50,925 bases of DNA from an uncultured Acidimicrobiales bacterium (GCA_905480195.1 CAJQPN010000030.1:1-50925); one strand, 5' to 3'; shown: positions 8,797 to 17,216, counted from the first letter of the stretch. Made by a program: numbers and translations. Notes: a model not told the origin generated them from the sequence alone.

Positions 8797-9213
8797 ATGG
8801 AACTGATCCCACTCTGCACGCTCGAAGCGTCCCTCGCTGATGTTCATGTGATCGGGGCCGGACCATCAGGAATTCGTACCGTGGCCGATGTCTCGGGGGG
8901 AACCGTTTCGGGCGAACGTGTCAACGGCACGGTGAAAGGGTCCAACGCCGCTGATTGGATGCTCACCGACGCCAGCGGCATCGCCACCCTCGATGTTCGA
9001 GTCGTGATCGAGACCGATGACGGAGCGCTGATCTATGTGACCTACGGCGGGCGCGCCGAGTGGTCGTCGGGACCCGGTTCGAACCCGATCTACATCGCGC
9101 CGCGGTTCGAGACCGGTGATGAGCGCTACACCTGGCTCAACGCGGTCCAGGCGGTTGGGAAGGGCCAGCTCGGTCGCGGCACCGTCACCTACGAGATCGC
9201 CGAGGTCCGCTGA
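8797..9213 (+). CDS. DUF3237 family protein
   Basis: 138 residues. The whole chain matches the DUF3237 pattern: an N-terminal strand MELIPLCTLEASL, GGTVSGERVNG, an acidic LTDASGIATLDVRVVIET segment, IYVTYGGRAEW and a C-terminal YTWLNAVQAVGKG. The family is a small beta-barrel of unknown function often found near CoA-ester or aromatic catabolism genes. The start is set by the TACCGT hexamer 8 nt upstream; the frame is open further upstream but covers the divergent gene. A thiolase gene follows after 20 bp with its own candidate promoter. Confidence 0.82.
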   Translation: MELIPLCTLEASLADVHVIGAGPSGIRTVADVSGGTVSGERVNGTVKGSNAADWMLTDASGIATLDVRVVIETDDGALIYVTYGGRAEWSSGPGSNPIYIAPRFETGDERYTWLNAVQAVGKGQLGRGTVTYEIAEVR

Positions 9214-9220
9214 CCTCACC

Positions 9221-9226
9221 TACGCT
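9221..9226 (+). promoter_or_regulatory. -10 hexamer TACGCT before thiolase, leaderless spacing
   Basis: TACGCT ends 7 nt before the ATG at 9234, so the thiolase may be transcribed independently of the DUF3237 gene as a leaderless mRNA. Confidence 0.42.
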
Positions 9227-9233
9227 CACGTTC

Positions 9234-10415
9234 ATGAGTGAACGTGACGTTGTGATCGTCGATGCTGTTCGGAGCCCGGTCGGGCGACGCAACGGCGAGC
9301 TGTCGACCGGGCACGCCATCAATGTGCTCGGCGACGTCCAGAAGGCCCTCTTCGATCGCACCGGCATGGACCCGGCCCAGGTCGGCCAGGTGGTCGGCGG
9401 CTGCGTCGATCAGGTCGGCATGCAGACCATGAACGTCGCCCGCAACGCATGGCTTGCGGCAGGGCTGCCCCTCGAGGTCGCTGCCACCACCGTCGATGCC
9501 CAGTGCGGCTCGTCACAACAGGCCACCAATCTGGCGTTCTCGCTCGTCAAGTCGGGCGTTGTCGACTCAGCTGTTGCGTGTGGCGTCGAACTGATGAGTC
9601 GGGTGCCGATGTTCGCCACGACCGCCAACAAGGACTTCGGTCGGCCGGTGAACAAGCGCTACTGGGAGCAGTACGAGTTCACCACCCAGTTCGAGGGCGC
9701 CGAGCGCATCGCCGAAAAGTGGGACATCTCCCGCCACGATGCCGACGTCTACGGCGCTCGAAGCCAACAGCTCGCTGCGAAGGCCTGGGACGAGGACGCC
9801 TTCGGCACCCAGATCGTGCCCCTCACTGTTCCTGTGCTCGGCGAAGACGGCAAGGAAACCGGCGACACGATCACCGTCACCCGCGACGGCGGCCTCCGTG
9901 AGACGACCGTCGAGGGTCTCGCATCCCTGAAGCCTGTTGCTCGCGAAGATGGTGTTCATACGGCTGGCACGTCGAGCCAGATGTCCGACGGTGCGGGCGC
10001 GGTCCTCATGATGACTGCCGACAAGGCTGTCGAGCTTGGCCTCACCCCGCTGGCGAAGATCGTCGACGTGTGTTTGGTAGGCACCGACCCAGTGCTCATG
10101 CTCACGGGCCCGATCGACGCCACCAAGAAGCTGCTCGCCGACAACGACCTCTCGATCGACGACATTGACGTCTTCGAGATCAACGAGGCGTTCGCCTCGG
10201 TGGTACTCGCCTGGGAGAAAGAAGTCGGCGCCGAGCGCGCGAAGGTCAACCCGAACGGCGGCGCAATCGCCCTCGGTCATCCCCTCGGTGGTACCGGCGC
10301 GATCCTCACCACCAAAGCCGTGCACGAACTGCGACGCAGCGGCGGTAAGTACGCCATCGTGTCGATGTGCTGTGGCGGCGGACTGGGTACTGGAACCCTG
10401 CTCCAACGGGTCTGA
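9234..10415 (+). CDS. acetyl-CoA C-acetyltransferase / 3-ketoacyl-CoA thiolase
   Basis: 393 residues, the normal thiolase length. The nucleophilic Cys is at about residue 91 (VDAQCGSSQQ). NEAFAS, the histidine motif GGAIALGHPLGGTG and the C-terminal CCGGGLGTG catalytic motif are all present, so it should be active. Thiolases of this group cleave 3-ketoacyl-CoA to acetyl-CoA and a shortened acyl-CoA. The VDAQCGS style resembles the FadA5/FadA6 type used for sterol or fatty-acid side chains, but the exact substrate cannot be read from sequence. It ends in a hairpin shared with the convergent DUF3048 gene. Confidence 0.92.
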   Translation: MSERDVVIVDAVRSPVGRRNGELSTGHAINVLGDVQKALFDRTGMDPAQVGQVVGGCVDQVGMQTMNVARNAWLAAGLPLEVAATTVDAQCGSSQQATNLAFSLVKSGVVDSAVACGVELMSRVPMFATTANKDFGRPVNKRYWEQYEFTTQFEGAERIAEKWDISRHDADVYGARSQQLAAKAWDEDAFGTQIVPLTVPVLGEDGKETGDTITVTRDGGLRETTVEGLASLKPVAREDGVHTAGTSSQMSDGAGAVLMMTADKAVELGLTPLAKIVDVCLVGTDPVLMLTGPIDATKKLLADNDLSIDDIDVFEINEAFASVVLAWEKEVGAERAKVNPNGGAIALGHPLGGTGAILTTKAVHELRRSGGKYAIVSMCCGGGLGTGTLLQRV

Positions 10416-10442
10416 TCGACCCCGACGGCGTTCCTCGATCAG
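10412..10442. terminator. bidirectional hairpin spanning two convergent stop codons
   Basis: CTGATCGA (10412-10419) and TCGATCAG (10435-10442) are perfect 8-bp arms around a 15-nt loop. The thiolase TGA lies in one arm and the DUF3048 TGA in the other. There is no U-run on either side, so it is a hairpin candidate rather than a classical intrinsic terminator. Confidence 0.4.
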
Positions 10443-11701
10443 TCGAAGCTGGTTGCGCCGGCTGGCGCGAGTTCGACCCAGGTTTGCCCCGGAGTCAGCG
10501 GAACCGGAATGCCATCCGCCGTCGTCCAGGTCGGAACGGATGCCAGCGATGGCTTGGTCCATGTGACTTCGATGACCTGGCCATCGGTGAACACCCAACC
10601 GCGCCCGGAACCGATGAACTGCTGTTCGCCGACACTGCTATTGGCGGTGTCGATCATCCCGGTGCTGATCGATCCGACCTCGGCTACGACGACGTTCACC
10701 GGACGCACCTCGACTTCGTCGGCATCGACATGGGGGGTGCCGTTCTGCACGCGTCGGTACACGCTGAGCGCGTCGTCCCAGAAGTACTCGACGTTCGCAG
10801 CTGCGTAGCCGATGCGAATGTCACTCGCCGCACGGGCGCTGGCCGGGTGTGCGGTGGTCTGGGTGCGGTACTCGAACTGCACCGGGGGTGCATCGCCGTC
10901 TTCGAGCGTCTCGGCGATTTCCCAGAGCACCCCGGGGCTGGTCATCAGGTCGTAGCTCCCGGGGCGGTCGGGGTGACGGCGGTATTCGGCTCGCGTGGCT
11001 GCACCGAGGTCGACCATCAGGTAGGGACGGATGATCCGGCCGGTGACGATGTTGGCGCCCGACCATACGAAGATCGGGTTGTTGTACCCGCGGAAGATCG
11101 CGATGTCGGTGGTCCGCCCCGAGCGCACCGGACCGATCTCTGCCGGTGTCTGTGAGTGGAACACCGCCACGAGTCGGGTCGTGCCGCCTTCGATCTGGGT
11201 GACGTAGACGACATCGGCTTGGGTCAAGGCCCCTTGGGGGCGTCCCTTGTCGGTGTTGTCGATCTTGGCGACGATCGCAGGGCGCTGCGCGATCGACGGA
11301 TCGCGAAGCGGCAAGCCGGTCAGGGGGGCGATGCCTGGAGCTGCGTCGGCAGGAGGCAGGGCAACGGCCTGCACGATGTTGCGCTGCGGGTCGAGCTGCC
11401 CGAGCAGCCCTCGATAGGCGGGCTCGCCATCGATGATCGTGACCGCACCGATCGACGTCACCGGTTCGACGTCGAGAATTGGCGCCGGACCGCGGGTTGT
11501 CGGTGGCGCAAGGGGCGCCTCGGTCGTAGTTGTGGTGCTGCCATCGCTGTCGGCGTCAGCACCAGCCGTGACCTCCCCATCGGCGTTGGAAGTGCGAGTT
11601 CCGTCGCCCGACGTGTCGTCGGTGGGTTGGTCGCCTCCTCCGCATGACGCAGCGAGCAGGGCGAAGGTGGCGCAGAGGACGAGCAGTAGACGACAGCGCA
11701 T
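10439..11701 (-). CDS. DUF3048 (YerB-like) domain lipoprotein
   Basis: 420 residues. The N-terminus has a basic start, a hydrophobic helix and a lipobox LLAASC, followed by a low-complexity Ser/Thr/Asp-rich linker (about residues 22-75) typical of surface lipoproteins. The rest matches DUF3048: a region with GLPLRDPSIAQRPAIVAKID, then the core with TRLVAVFHSQTPAEIGPVRSGR, FVWSGANI, and a C-terminal half with TWTTADGIPVPLTPGQTWVEL. The function of the family is unknown; anchoring outside the membrane is inferred from the lipobox. The start at 11701 has a TAACAT hexamer 8 nt upstream. Confidence 0.85.
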   Translation of the reverse strand: MRCRLLLVLCATFALLAASCGGGDQPTDDTSGDGTRTSNADGEVTAGADADSDGSTTTTTEAPLAPPTTRGPAPILDVEPVTSIGAVTIIDGEPAYRGLLGQLDPQRNIVQAVALPPADAAPGIAPLTGLPLRDPSIAQRPAIVAKIDNTDKGRPQGALTQADVVYVTQIEGGTTRLVAVFHSQTPAEIGPVRSGRTTDIAIFRGYNNPIFVWSGANIVTGRIIRPYLMVDLGAATRAEYRRHPDRPGSYDLMTSPGVLWEIAETLEDGDAPPVQFEYRTQTTAHPASARAASDIRIGYAAANVEYFWDDALSVYRRVQNGTPHVDADEVEVRPVNVVVAEVGSISTGMIDTANSSVGEQQFIGSGRGWVFTDGQVIEVTWTKPSLASVPTWTTADGIPVPLTPGQTWVELAPAGATSFD

Positions 11702-11709
11702 GGCGCTCT

Positions 11710-11715
11710 ATGTTA
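11710..11715 (-). promoter_or_regulatory. -10 hexamer TAACAT for the DUF3048 gene, leaderless spacing
   Basis: TAACAT on the minus strand ends 8 nt before the ATG at 11701; no Shine-Dalgarno is visible. Confidence 0.45.
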
Positions 11716-11804
11716 CGACTTCTTTACGGTCCCACGACCGGTATGGCTGCTGCTCGTTTCCATGCGGCCAGCCCCTGCGGGCCGACTCGTCGACCGTCGC
11801 GAAC

Positions 11805-12155
11805 TCAGCCACCTGGCAGCTCGCGGAGTCTGGCTGACATGTCGACGAGAATGCGATCGACCTCGGTCAGCGCTGCGTCGGACGGCACCGGGTCGAACAC
11901 CAGACCGAAGGCGACGTGGCACTCGGTGCCGTCGTCGCGGATCAAGAACGTGCCCTGAGAGAACTCGAGTTGGGACTCGGTGGTGTCCATCTCGAACGCC
12001 AGTCTCCAGGGCGGCTCGACCGACAGCCGCTCCAGTGGCGCCAGGTCGTCGACCAGCGAGACGATCGCAGGCCACGCCTCGGCGCGGGGTACGCAGAGAT
12101 GGTGCTCGACCGAGCGGGACTGGTGCTTCACCTTCACCGACATCGGGACGAGCAT
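11805..12155 (-). CDS. small SRPBCC-like hypothetical protein
   Basis: 116 residues. A SVEHHLCVPRAEAWPAI start and a WRLAFEMD...GTFLIRD strand pattern resemble the SRPBCC/polyketide-cyclase fold, but no family motif is decisive. It starts at the ATG at 12155, 5 nt after the cysQ stop (an ATG 12 nt further in is also possible), so it is probably the last gene of the regulator/methyltransferase/cysQ operon. No function can be assigned. Confidence 0.6.
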   Translation of the reverse strand: MLVPMSVKVKHQSRSVEHHLCVPRAEAWPAIVSLVDDLAPLERLSVEPPWRLAFEMDTTESQLEFSQGTFLIRDDGTECHVAFGLVFDPVPSDAALTEVDRILVDMSARLRELPGG

Positions 12156-12160
12156 AGAGC

Positions 12161-12934
12161 TCAGTATTGACGGTCGAACATCACCGCAACGATGTCATCG
12201 ACGAGTCCGGGCCTGGCGATGACCAGACCCGGCGACCATGGATCGGACTTGTTGAACTCGAGCGCGGAGCCGTCGAGGTGGCAACACACAAGACCGGCGG
12301 CCCGGGCGACCGCCACCGGTGCACATGAGTCCCACTCGTAGAGGCCGCCTCCGTGGACGTAGGCATCCATCTCGCCGCGCACCACCGACATCGCCTTCAC
12401 GCCCGCGGAGCCGACGGCGTAGACATCAGCACCGAGACCTTGACTGAGCCGCATGCCGTCGTAGCGGCTTCGCGACCGTGAGACGACGATGCGGGGCGTT
12501 ACGCCGGATTCAACATCGTGGGGTACCGGTTCGGGCGCAGGATCGGTGGCCCACGTGGTGCCCCAGCCCGGGACTGCGACCGCACCGGCGACCGGTTCGC
12601 CGTCCATGACGAGGGCGATGTGGACCGACCAGTTGGCCGAATAGCCGTAGTCGGACGACCCGTCGAGCGGATCGACGATCCAGACCCGCTCAGCCCCCTG
12701 ACGCCGCGGATCGTCGCTGCCTTCCTCCGAGAGGACGACGTCGTCGGGACGCTCTGCCGCGAGTGCCTCGACAATCTGAAGGTGGGCTCGCCGGTCACCC
12801 TCGTACTCAAGGCCACCCCAGCGCCGGTCGGCCACGGAGGAACGAGTCAGGTCGACCAGCATCTCGCCGGTCTCGGTGGCGAGCCGAGCCGCGAGGGCAT
12901 GGTCGTCGTCAGAGGCTGCGACAGAATCGGTCAC
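12161..12934 (-). CDS. cysQ: 3'(2'),5'-bisphosphate nucleotidase CysQ / inositol-monophosphatase family
   Basis: 257 residues. Family metal-site motifs are visible: LSEEG (first acidic site), DPLDGSSDYG (the DPxDG signature) and WDSCAPVAVARAAG near the C-terminus. It resembles actinobacterial CysQ, which dephosphorylates 3'-phosphoadenosine 5'-phosphate during sulfate assimilation; inositol-1-phosphatase activity is the alternative. I chose the GTG at 12934, which overlaps the methyltransferase TGA as GTGA; a longer open frame exists but overlaps the whole methyltransferase gene. It belongs to a coupled operon with the upstream regulator and methyltransferase. Confidence 0.87.
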   Translation of the reverse strand: MTDSVAASDDDHALAARLATETGEMLVDLTRSSVADRRWGGLEYEGDRRAHLQIVEALAAERPDDVVLSEEGSDDPRRQGAERVWIVDPLDGSSDYGYSANWSVHIALVMDGEPVAGAVAVPGWGTTWATDPAPEPVPHDVESGVTPRIVVSRSRSRYDGMRLSQGLGADVYAVGSAGVKAMSVVRGEMDAYVHGGGLYEWDSCAPVAVARAAGLVCCHLDGSALEFNKSDPWSPGLVIARPGLVDDIVAVMFDRQY

Positions 12935-13509
12935 GAGCGTTGGTGCACCGAGACGGCGTAGTCGGCGCCAGTCGCAACGAACGGATCCCGGTCCCAGGTC
13001 GACCAGCGATCGACGAGCGTAAACCCAGCGCGGTCTGCGAACTGGTCGTAATCGTCGAGTCCAAGTTTGCCAGGTCCCAACTGGAAGCCGGCGACGAGCA
13101 GGCCACCTTCGTCGACGTGCCGGACGAGGTTGGCGAGCACGGCAGCCTCGGTTCCAGGAGCGACGAAGATCATCACGTTGCCTGGCATTGCGACGAGGTC
13201 GAAGGTTCGGCCGAGATCGACATCGACTAGGTCGCCGAGTACCCACGGGACGACCGGTTCCTTGCGCCGTGCAGCGTCGAGCATGCCGGGGTCGAGGTCG
13301 ACACCGACGACGTCGAAGCCGCGTCGGTGGAGCTCGATCGCTACCCGCCCCGTGCCACATCCTGCATCGAGGATCGAGCCCGAGGCGAGGAGATGACAGA
13401 GAAGGTCGGCCTCGCCGTGGATCGACGCTCCGCTCGCTTCGAGCGCTCGCCACCGAGCGTCGTAGTCATCACCTCGCGGGACGTCGTCGCGTTCGTTCCA
13501 TCGGCTCAT
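12931..13509 (-). CDS. class I SAM-dependent methyltransferase
   Basis: 192 residues. Motif I is ILDAGCGTGRVAIEL, followed by DVVGVDLDPGMLDAAR (acidic residue for the SAM ribose) and FDLVAMPGNVMIFV in place of motif IV. The small-molecule type of Rossmann methyltransferase is clear; the substrate is not. It starts 4 nt after the stop of the upstream regulator and ends with a GTGA overlap into cysQ, so the three genes are translationally coupled. Confidence 0.85.
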   Translation of the reverse strand: MSRWNERDDVPRGDDYDARWRALEASGASIHGEADLLCHLLASGSILDAGCGTGRVAIELHRRGFDVVGVDLDPGMLDAARRKEPVVPWVLGDLVDVDLGRTFDLVAMPGNVMIFVAPGTEAAVLANLVRHVDEGGLLVAGFQLGPGKLGLDDYDQFADRAGFTLVDRWSTWDRDPFVATGADYAVSVHQRS

Positions 13510-13513
13510 CAAC

Positions 13514-14155
13514 TCAGCCTCGCGTGCGAATCCGGTAGACGCAGCGTTCGCCGTCAGAAAGCAGGTGCTGGGTTCGCTCGACGTCAGAGCCGATCACTTG
13601 GCGAAAGAGGTCGAGTTCGTTGTCGCACAGCTCGCGGCACGATCTCGCCGCAGCACTCACCGGACAGTGGTGTTCGATCAGGAGGAGGTCGTCACCATCG
13701 GCACGAACCTCGGCCATGAAGCCCTGATCGACGCGAATCGCAGCCAGCTGCTCAACGCGGGCAGCGACATCGGCCTCGGCAGGGAGGCAGGCCTCGATCG
13801 AGGTAAGCAGATGGCGGTCGCGTTCGGCGAGAACCCGAGCGAACCCGTCACCGTCGAGCACCGAGCGCATGGCATCGATCAGTTCGACGCTGAGGTCTCC
13901 ATGTCGATCAGGGAAGAGCTCCATCGCCCCCGGAGCCAGCGCCCACCCGAGTGGCGGTCGCCCACGAACGCCGGTGGTGACCGGCTCGGCGATCACCATC
14001 CGGCGCGCTTCGAGCTCGGCGAGCGGTGGCCGAACCGCCTGGGTCGTGACCCCCAGCGCGTCGGCGATGGCGGCGGTGGTGCAGGGGCCCGAACGTTTGA
14101 GGTGGTCGACGATTCGACGCTGGGCCGGACCGAGCGGGACTGTTTCTGACGACAT
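13514..14155 (-). CDS. HTH regulator with C-terminal cysteine cluster (SufR-like)
   Basis: 213 residues. The N-terminal winged helix (about 8-70) reads RRIVDHLKRSGPCTTAAIADALGV in outline, followed by a conserved RGRPPLGWALA wing as in SufR-type regulators. The C-terminal part has a cysteine cluster, HHCPVSAAARSCRELC, and a last Cys in DGERCVYRI, the pattern that binds a [4Fe-4S] cluster in SufR. No suf genes are in view; it heads an operon with a methyltransferase and cysQ, so it could link Fe-S or redox state to sulfur metabolism. TACGGT lies 7 nt before the ATG, implying a leaderless mRNA. Longer in-frame starts upstream overlap the LLM gene. Confidence 0.83.
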   Translation of the reverse strand: MSSETVPLGPAQRRIVDHLKRSGPCTTAAIADALGVTTQAVRPPLAELEARRMVIAEPVTTGVRGRPPLGWALAPGAMELFPDRHGDLSVELIDAMRSVLDGDGFARVLAERDRHLLTSIEACLPAEADVAARVEQLAAIRVDQGFMAEVRADGDDLLLIEHHCPVSAAARSCRELCDNELDLFRQVIGSDVERTQHLLSDGERCVYRIRTRG

Positions 14156-14162
14156 CTCGTGG

Positions 14163-14168
14163 ACCGTA
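14163..14168 (-). promoter_or_regulatory. -10 hexamer TACGGT for the SufR-like gene, leaderless spacing
   Basis: TACGGT on the minus strand ends 7 nt before the ATG at 14155. Confidence 0.47.
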
Positions 14169-14194
14169 GCAAACTTTGACAAGGCCGCTCTTGA

Positions 14195-14204
14195 AGTAAT
14201 TACT
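14195..14204. promoter_or_regulatory. AT-rich palindrome AGTAATTACT upstream of the regulator
   Basis: A perfect 10-bp palindrome, strikingly AT-rich for this DNA, lies about 40 bp upstream of the SufR-like gene and includes the LLM stop codon. It sits near the expected -35 region of the regulator promoter, so an autoregulatory operator is possible but unproven. Confidence 0.3.
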
Positions 14205-15210
14205 GCTCCTTGACCAGTTCGGCGATCATTCGCAGTTCGTCGACGGAACGAGGAGCGACGTTGATCATCGTGACGGCACTCTCCTCCCACGCCTGGAGTC
14301 GGTCTTTGATGCGTTCGACCGAGCCGACGATCGAGATCTCATCGGCGAACTCGGTCGGGACCTCGATCACGGCCTCTTCGCGGCGCCCGTCCATGAAGAG
14401 TTCTTGGATCTTGTACGCCTGCTCCTCGAACCCCATCCGGGCCATGAGCTTGGTGTGGTAGTTCTGCCCCTTGGCCCCCATGCCACCGATGTAGAACGCC
14501 AATATCGCCTTCGTGGGCAAGAGCGCTGCTTCGACGTCGTCGTGGATCTTGAAGGTCACGTTGACACCGATCTCGAATCCGAGCTTCCGGTCCTTGATCT
14601 GCTCGTGGTACACCTCCGGCCGCCACGGCGAGTAGTACAGCGGCAGCCAACCATCGGCGATCTCGGTGGTCTGCGCCACGTTCTTCGGACCTTCGGCGCC
14701 GATCCATATCGGGATCTGGCGGAGCGGGTGCGTCATGATCTTGAGCGGTTTCCCGAGCCCTTCTGCCCCGTCGCCGGTGTAGGGAAGTTGGTAGTGCTCG
14801 CCCTGGAACTCAAGCGGTCCCTCACGTTCGAACGCGCGCCGAAGAATCTCGACGTACTCGCGTGTGCGGGCGAGCGGTCGGCGGGAAGGCATCCCGTACC
14901 AACCCTCGACCACCTGTGGCCCCGACACGCCAAGCCCAAGGATCACGCGACCGTTGGAGATGTGGTCGAGCGTCACCGCGTGCATTGCCGTCGCCGACGG
15001 CGTCCGGGCGCTCAGCTGCACCACACCCGTACCGAGCTTGATGTTTTCGGTGTGGGCCGCAGCGAGCACCAGTGGCGAGAACGCATCAGAGCCCCACGAC
15101 TCGGCGCTCCACACCGCGTCGTAGCCCAGTTGATCAGCCGCCTTGAACAAGTCGACAAGGTCGGTGGGCATCGCCCGGTTCCAATAGCCCAGTGTGAGTC
15201 CGAGGTCCAT
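14200..15210 (-). CDS. LLM class F420-dependent oxidoreductase
   Basis: 336 residues of the luciferase-like monooxygenase fold. Typical features are the N-terminal LGLTLGYW strand, AESWGSDAFSPLVLAA, LGTGVVQLSARTP, the DHISNGRVILGLGVSG region and PIWIGAEGPKNV. In actinobacteria this group usually uses reduced F420 for hydride transfer to an unknown substrate. The ATG at 15210 is supported by TACCGT 6 nt upstream. It is divergent from an SDR gene whose promoter also reads TACCGT. Confidence 0.88.
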   Translation of the reverse strand: MDLGLTLGYWNRAMPTDLVDLFKAADQLGYDAVWSAESWGSDAFSPLVLAAAHTENIKLGTGVVQLSARTPSATAMHAVTLDHISNGRVILGLGVSGPQVVEGWYGMPSRRPLARTREYVEILRRAFEREGPLEFQGEHYQLPYTGDGAEGLGKPLKIMTHPLRQIPIWIGAEGPKNVAQTTEIADGWLPLYYSPWRPEVYHEQIKDRKLGFEIGVNVTFKIHDDVEAALLPTKAILAFYIGGMGAKGQNYHTKLMARMGFEEQAYKIQELFMDGRREEAVIEVPTEFADEISIVGSVERIKDRLQAWEESAVTMINVAPRSVDELRMIAELVKEQ

Positions 15211-15216
15211 ACGGCG

Positions 15217-15222
15217 ACGGTA
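15217..15222 (-). promoter_or_regulatory. -10 hexamer TACCGT for the LLM gene, leaderless spacing
   Basis: TACCGT on the minus strand ends 6 nt before the ATG at 15210, in a 51-bp divergent intergenic region. Confidence 0.48.
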
Positions 15223-15247
15223 GTGGGCACAGATCCGCAAGTCCGAA

Positions 15248-15253
15248 TACCGT
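15248..15253 (+). promoter_or_regulatory. -10 hexamer TACCGT for the SDR operon, leaderless spacing
   Basis: TACCGT ends 8 nt before the ATG at 15262. It mirrors the TACCGT of the divergent LLM gene 25 bp away. Confidence 0.5.
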
Positions 15254-15261
15254 CAGCGGAC

Positions 15262-16041
15262 ATGACCCGCATCACGACCCGCAGCCGCTCCGTCGAAGGC
15301 AAGGTCGTCCTCATCACCGGCGCAGCGTCAGGGATGGGTCGTGCGACCGCGTTCCTGTTCGCTGACGAGGGGGCGAAGGTCGCCGTGACCGACCTCGGCG
15401 CCGAGCGCGTGGCGGCGGTGGTCGACCGCATTCGCGCCGCCGGAGGCACGGCGCACGGCGTCGTCCTCGACGTCACCGACGCCGACGCGATCGATGCTGC
15501 GGTCGCCGAGATCCGTGCCGAGCTCGGTCCGATCGACATCGTGATCAACAATGCCGGCATCGGCGCGGGTTCCGCCGTGGAAAATCCCGGCTTCGAGGAC
15601 GAATGGTTCAAGGCCTTCGATGTCATGTTGACCCCTCATCAGCGAATCGTCCGGGCCTGCCTCGACGACCTGAAGGCCAGCGGGGAGGGTCGCATCGTCA
15701 ACATTGCGTCGACCGAAGGAATCGGTGCGCAGCGCAACATGGCGCCATACACCGCAGCCAAGCATGGGGTGATCGGACTCACGAGAGCGTTGGCGATCGA
15801 CCTCGGCGTTCACGGCATCACGGTTAACGTCATCTGCCCTGGCCCGATCGTCACCGGCATGACCGAAGGAATACCCGATGATATGCGCGACACCTTTGCG
15901 CGTCGCCGCACTGCGCTGCGCCGTTACGGTGAGCCAGAGGAGGTAGCGCACATGACGCTCAGCCTCGCCCTGCCTGCAGCCTCGTTCATCACGGGCGCAG
16001 TCATCCCAGTCGACGGCGGCCTCACCGCCAAGAACGACTGA
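15262..16041 (+). CDS. short-chain dehydrogenase/reductase
   Basis: 259 residues, a classical SDR: cofactor motif LITGAASGMGRA, NNAGIG, catalytic Ser in IVNIASTEG and the YTAAK active site, then FITGAVIPVDGGL near the C-terminus. An acidic residue after the second strand (VTDLGAE) favours NAD(H). It is the first gene of a tight plus-strand operon: its TGA overlaps the next ATG (TGATG). The start is fixed by the leaderless promoter; the open frame continues upstream through the divergent gene. Confidence 0.91.
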   Translation: MTRITTRSRSVEGKVVLITGAASGMGRATAFLFADEGAKVAVTDLGAERVAAVVDRIRAAGGTAHGVVLDVTDADAIDAAVAEIRAELGPIDIVINNAGIGAGSAVENPGFEDEWFKAFDVMLTPHQRIVRACLDDLKASGEGRIVNIASTEGIGAQRNMAPYTAAKHGVIGLTRALAIDLGVHGITVNVICPGPIVTGMTEGIPDDMRDTFARRRTALRRYGEPEEVAHMTLSLALPAASFITGAVIPVDGGLTAKND

Positions 16042-17201
16042 TGATCATGCACGCTACGTGGAGCTACCCGACGCGGATCCGCAGCGGCGTCGGCCGTGTC
16101 GTCGAGATCGCCGATGCATGCGTCGAAGCCGCCATCGCCAAGCCACTGATCGTCACCGATCCCGGTCTGGTCGATCTCCTACCGGTGCGATCGATCGTTT
16201 CACTGCTCAGTGATGCAGGTGTCGAGTACGACGTCTTCAGCGACCTTCGCTCGAACCCGACCGGCCGAGACGTCGAGGCCGGAACCGAGATGATGCGACG
16301 AGGCGGCCACGACGGCGTGATCGCGATCGGCGGGGGCAGTGCGCTCGACGTCGGCAAGGTCGTGGCCTTTCACGCCGGACAGAGTCGACCGCTGTGGGAC
16401 TTCGAAGACGTCGCAGACTGGTGGACTCGCGCCGACACCACCGCGATCGCTCCGATCATCGCCGTTCCAACCACTGCAGGAACCGGAAGCGAGGTCGGTC
16501 GAGCCGGGCTGATCATCAACGAGACGAGCCGTCGGAAGGTCGTCGTGTTCCACCCACGGATGCTGCCGACCGTCGTCATCGCCGATCCCGAACTCACGGT
16601 CGGCCTGCCGCGAACGCTCACGGTCGGTACCGGGATCGACGCCCTCTCTCACTCGCTCGAAGCGATCTGCTCACCGGCTCATCATCCGATGTCGTACGGG
16701 ATCGGCATGGAGGGTTGCCGGCTCGTCCTCGAGTACCTGCCGGTCGCGGTCGATTCCCCCGACGATCTTGGGGCCCGGGGCCAGATGCTCACCGCTGCGA
16801 GCATGGGAGCCGTCGCATTTCAGAAGGGACTTGGGGCGATGCACGCACTGGCACATCCGATCGGCGCGACGTTCGACACCCATCACGGAATGACCAACGC
16901 AACACTGATGCCGTACGTGCTGTTGGCCAATCGCGCCGCGATCGAGTCGACGATCGAACGGCTGGCGGCCTATGCGGGCATCACGGGCGGCTTCGACGGC
17001 TTTGTCCATCACATCGTGGCGATGCGGTCGTCGATGGACGTTCCCGACACACTCGTCGAGCTCGGCGTCGACGCGGCCGCCGTCGAAGTAATCGCGGCCG
17101 CAGCGATCGACGACCCGTCGGCAACGACCAATCCCATCCCGGTCGATCGGGAGTTCGCAGCCCGGATCTTCGAGGCCGCATGCGCCGGGCGACTCGACTG
17201 A
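16041..17201 (+). CDS. iron-containing (group III) alcohol dehydrogenase
   Basis: 386 residues. The NAD-binding GGGSALDVGK motif, PTTAGTGSEVGRAG and the metal-ligand signatures GIDALSHSLEA (Asp and His) and HALAHPIGATFDTHHG (two His) are all present, so the protein should be a functional NAD-linked dehydrogenase. It overlaps the SDR stop by one base and is followed after 15 bp by a glutamine-synthetase-like gene. The alcohol or aldehyde substrate is unknown. Confidence 0.91.
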   Translation: MIMHATWSYPTRIRSGVGRVVEIADACVEAAIAKPLIVTDPGLVDLLPVRSIVSLLSDAGVEYDVFSDLRSNPTGRDVEAGTEMMRRGGHDGVIAIGGGSALDVGKVVAFHAGQSRPLWDFEDVADWWTRADTTAIAPIIAVPTTAGTGSEVGRAGLIINETSRRKVVVFHPRMLPTVVIADPELTVGLPRTLTVGTGIDALSHSLEAICSPAHHPMSYGIGMEGCRLVLEYLPVAVDSPDDLGARGQMLTAASMGAVAFQKGLGAMHALAHPIGATFDTHHGMTNATLMPYVLLANRAAIESTIERLAAYAGITGGFDGFVHHIVAMRSSMDVPDTLVELGVDAAAVEVIAAAAIDDPSATTNPIPVDREFAARIFEAACAGRLD

Positions 17202-17216
17202 GCAAAGATCTCCGGC

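Noticed and set aside
12935-13453. N-terminal extension of the cysQ frame
   Set aside because: It overlaps the methyltransferase gene completely and is Arg-rich; the GTG at 12934 with GTGA coupling gives the family length.
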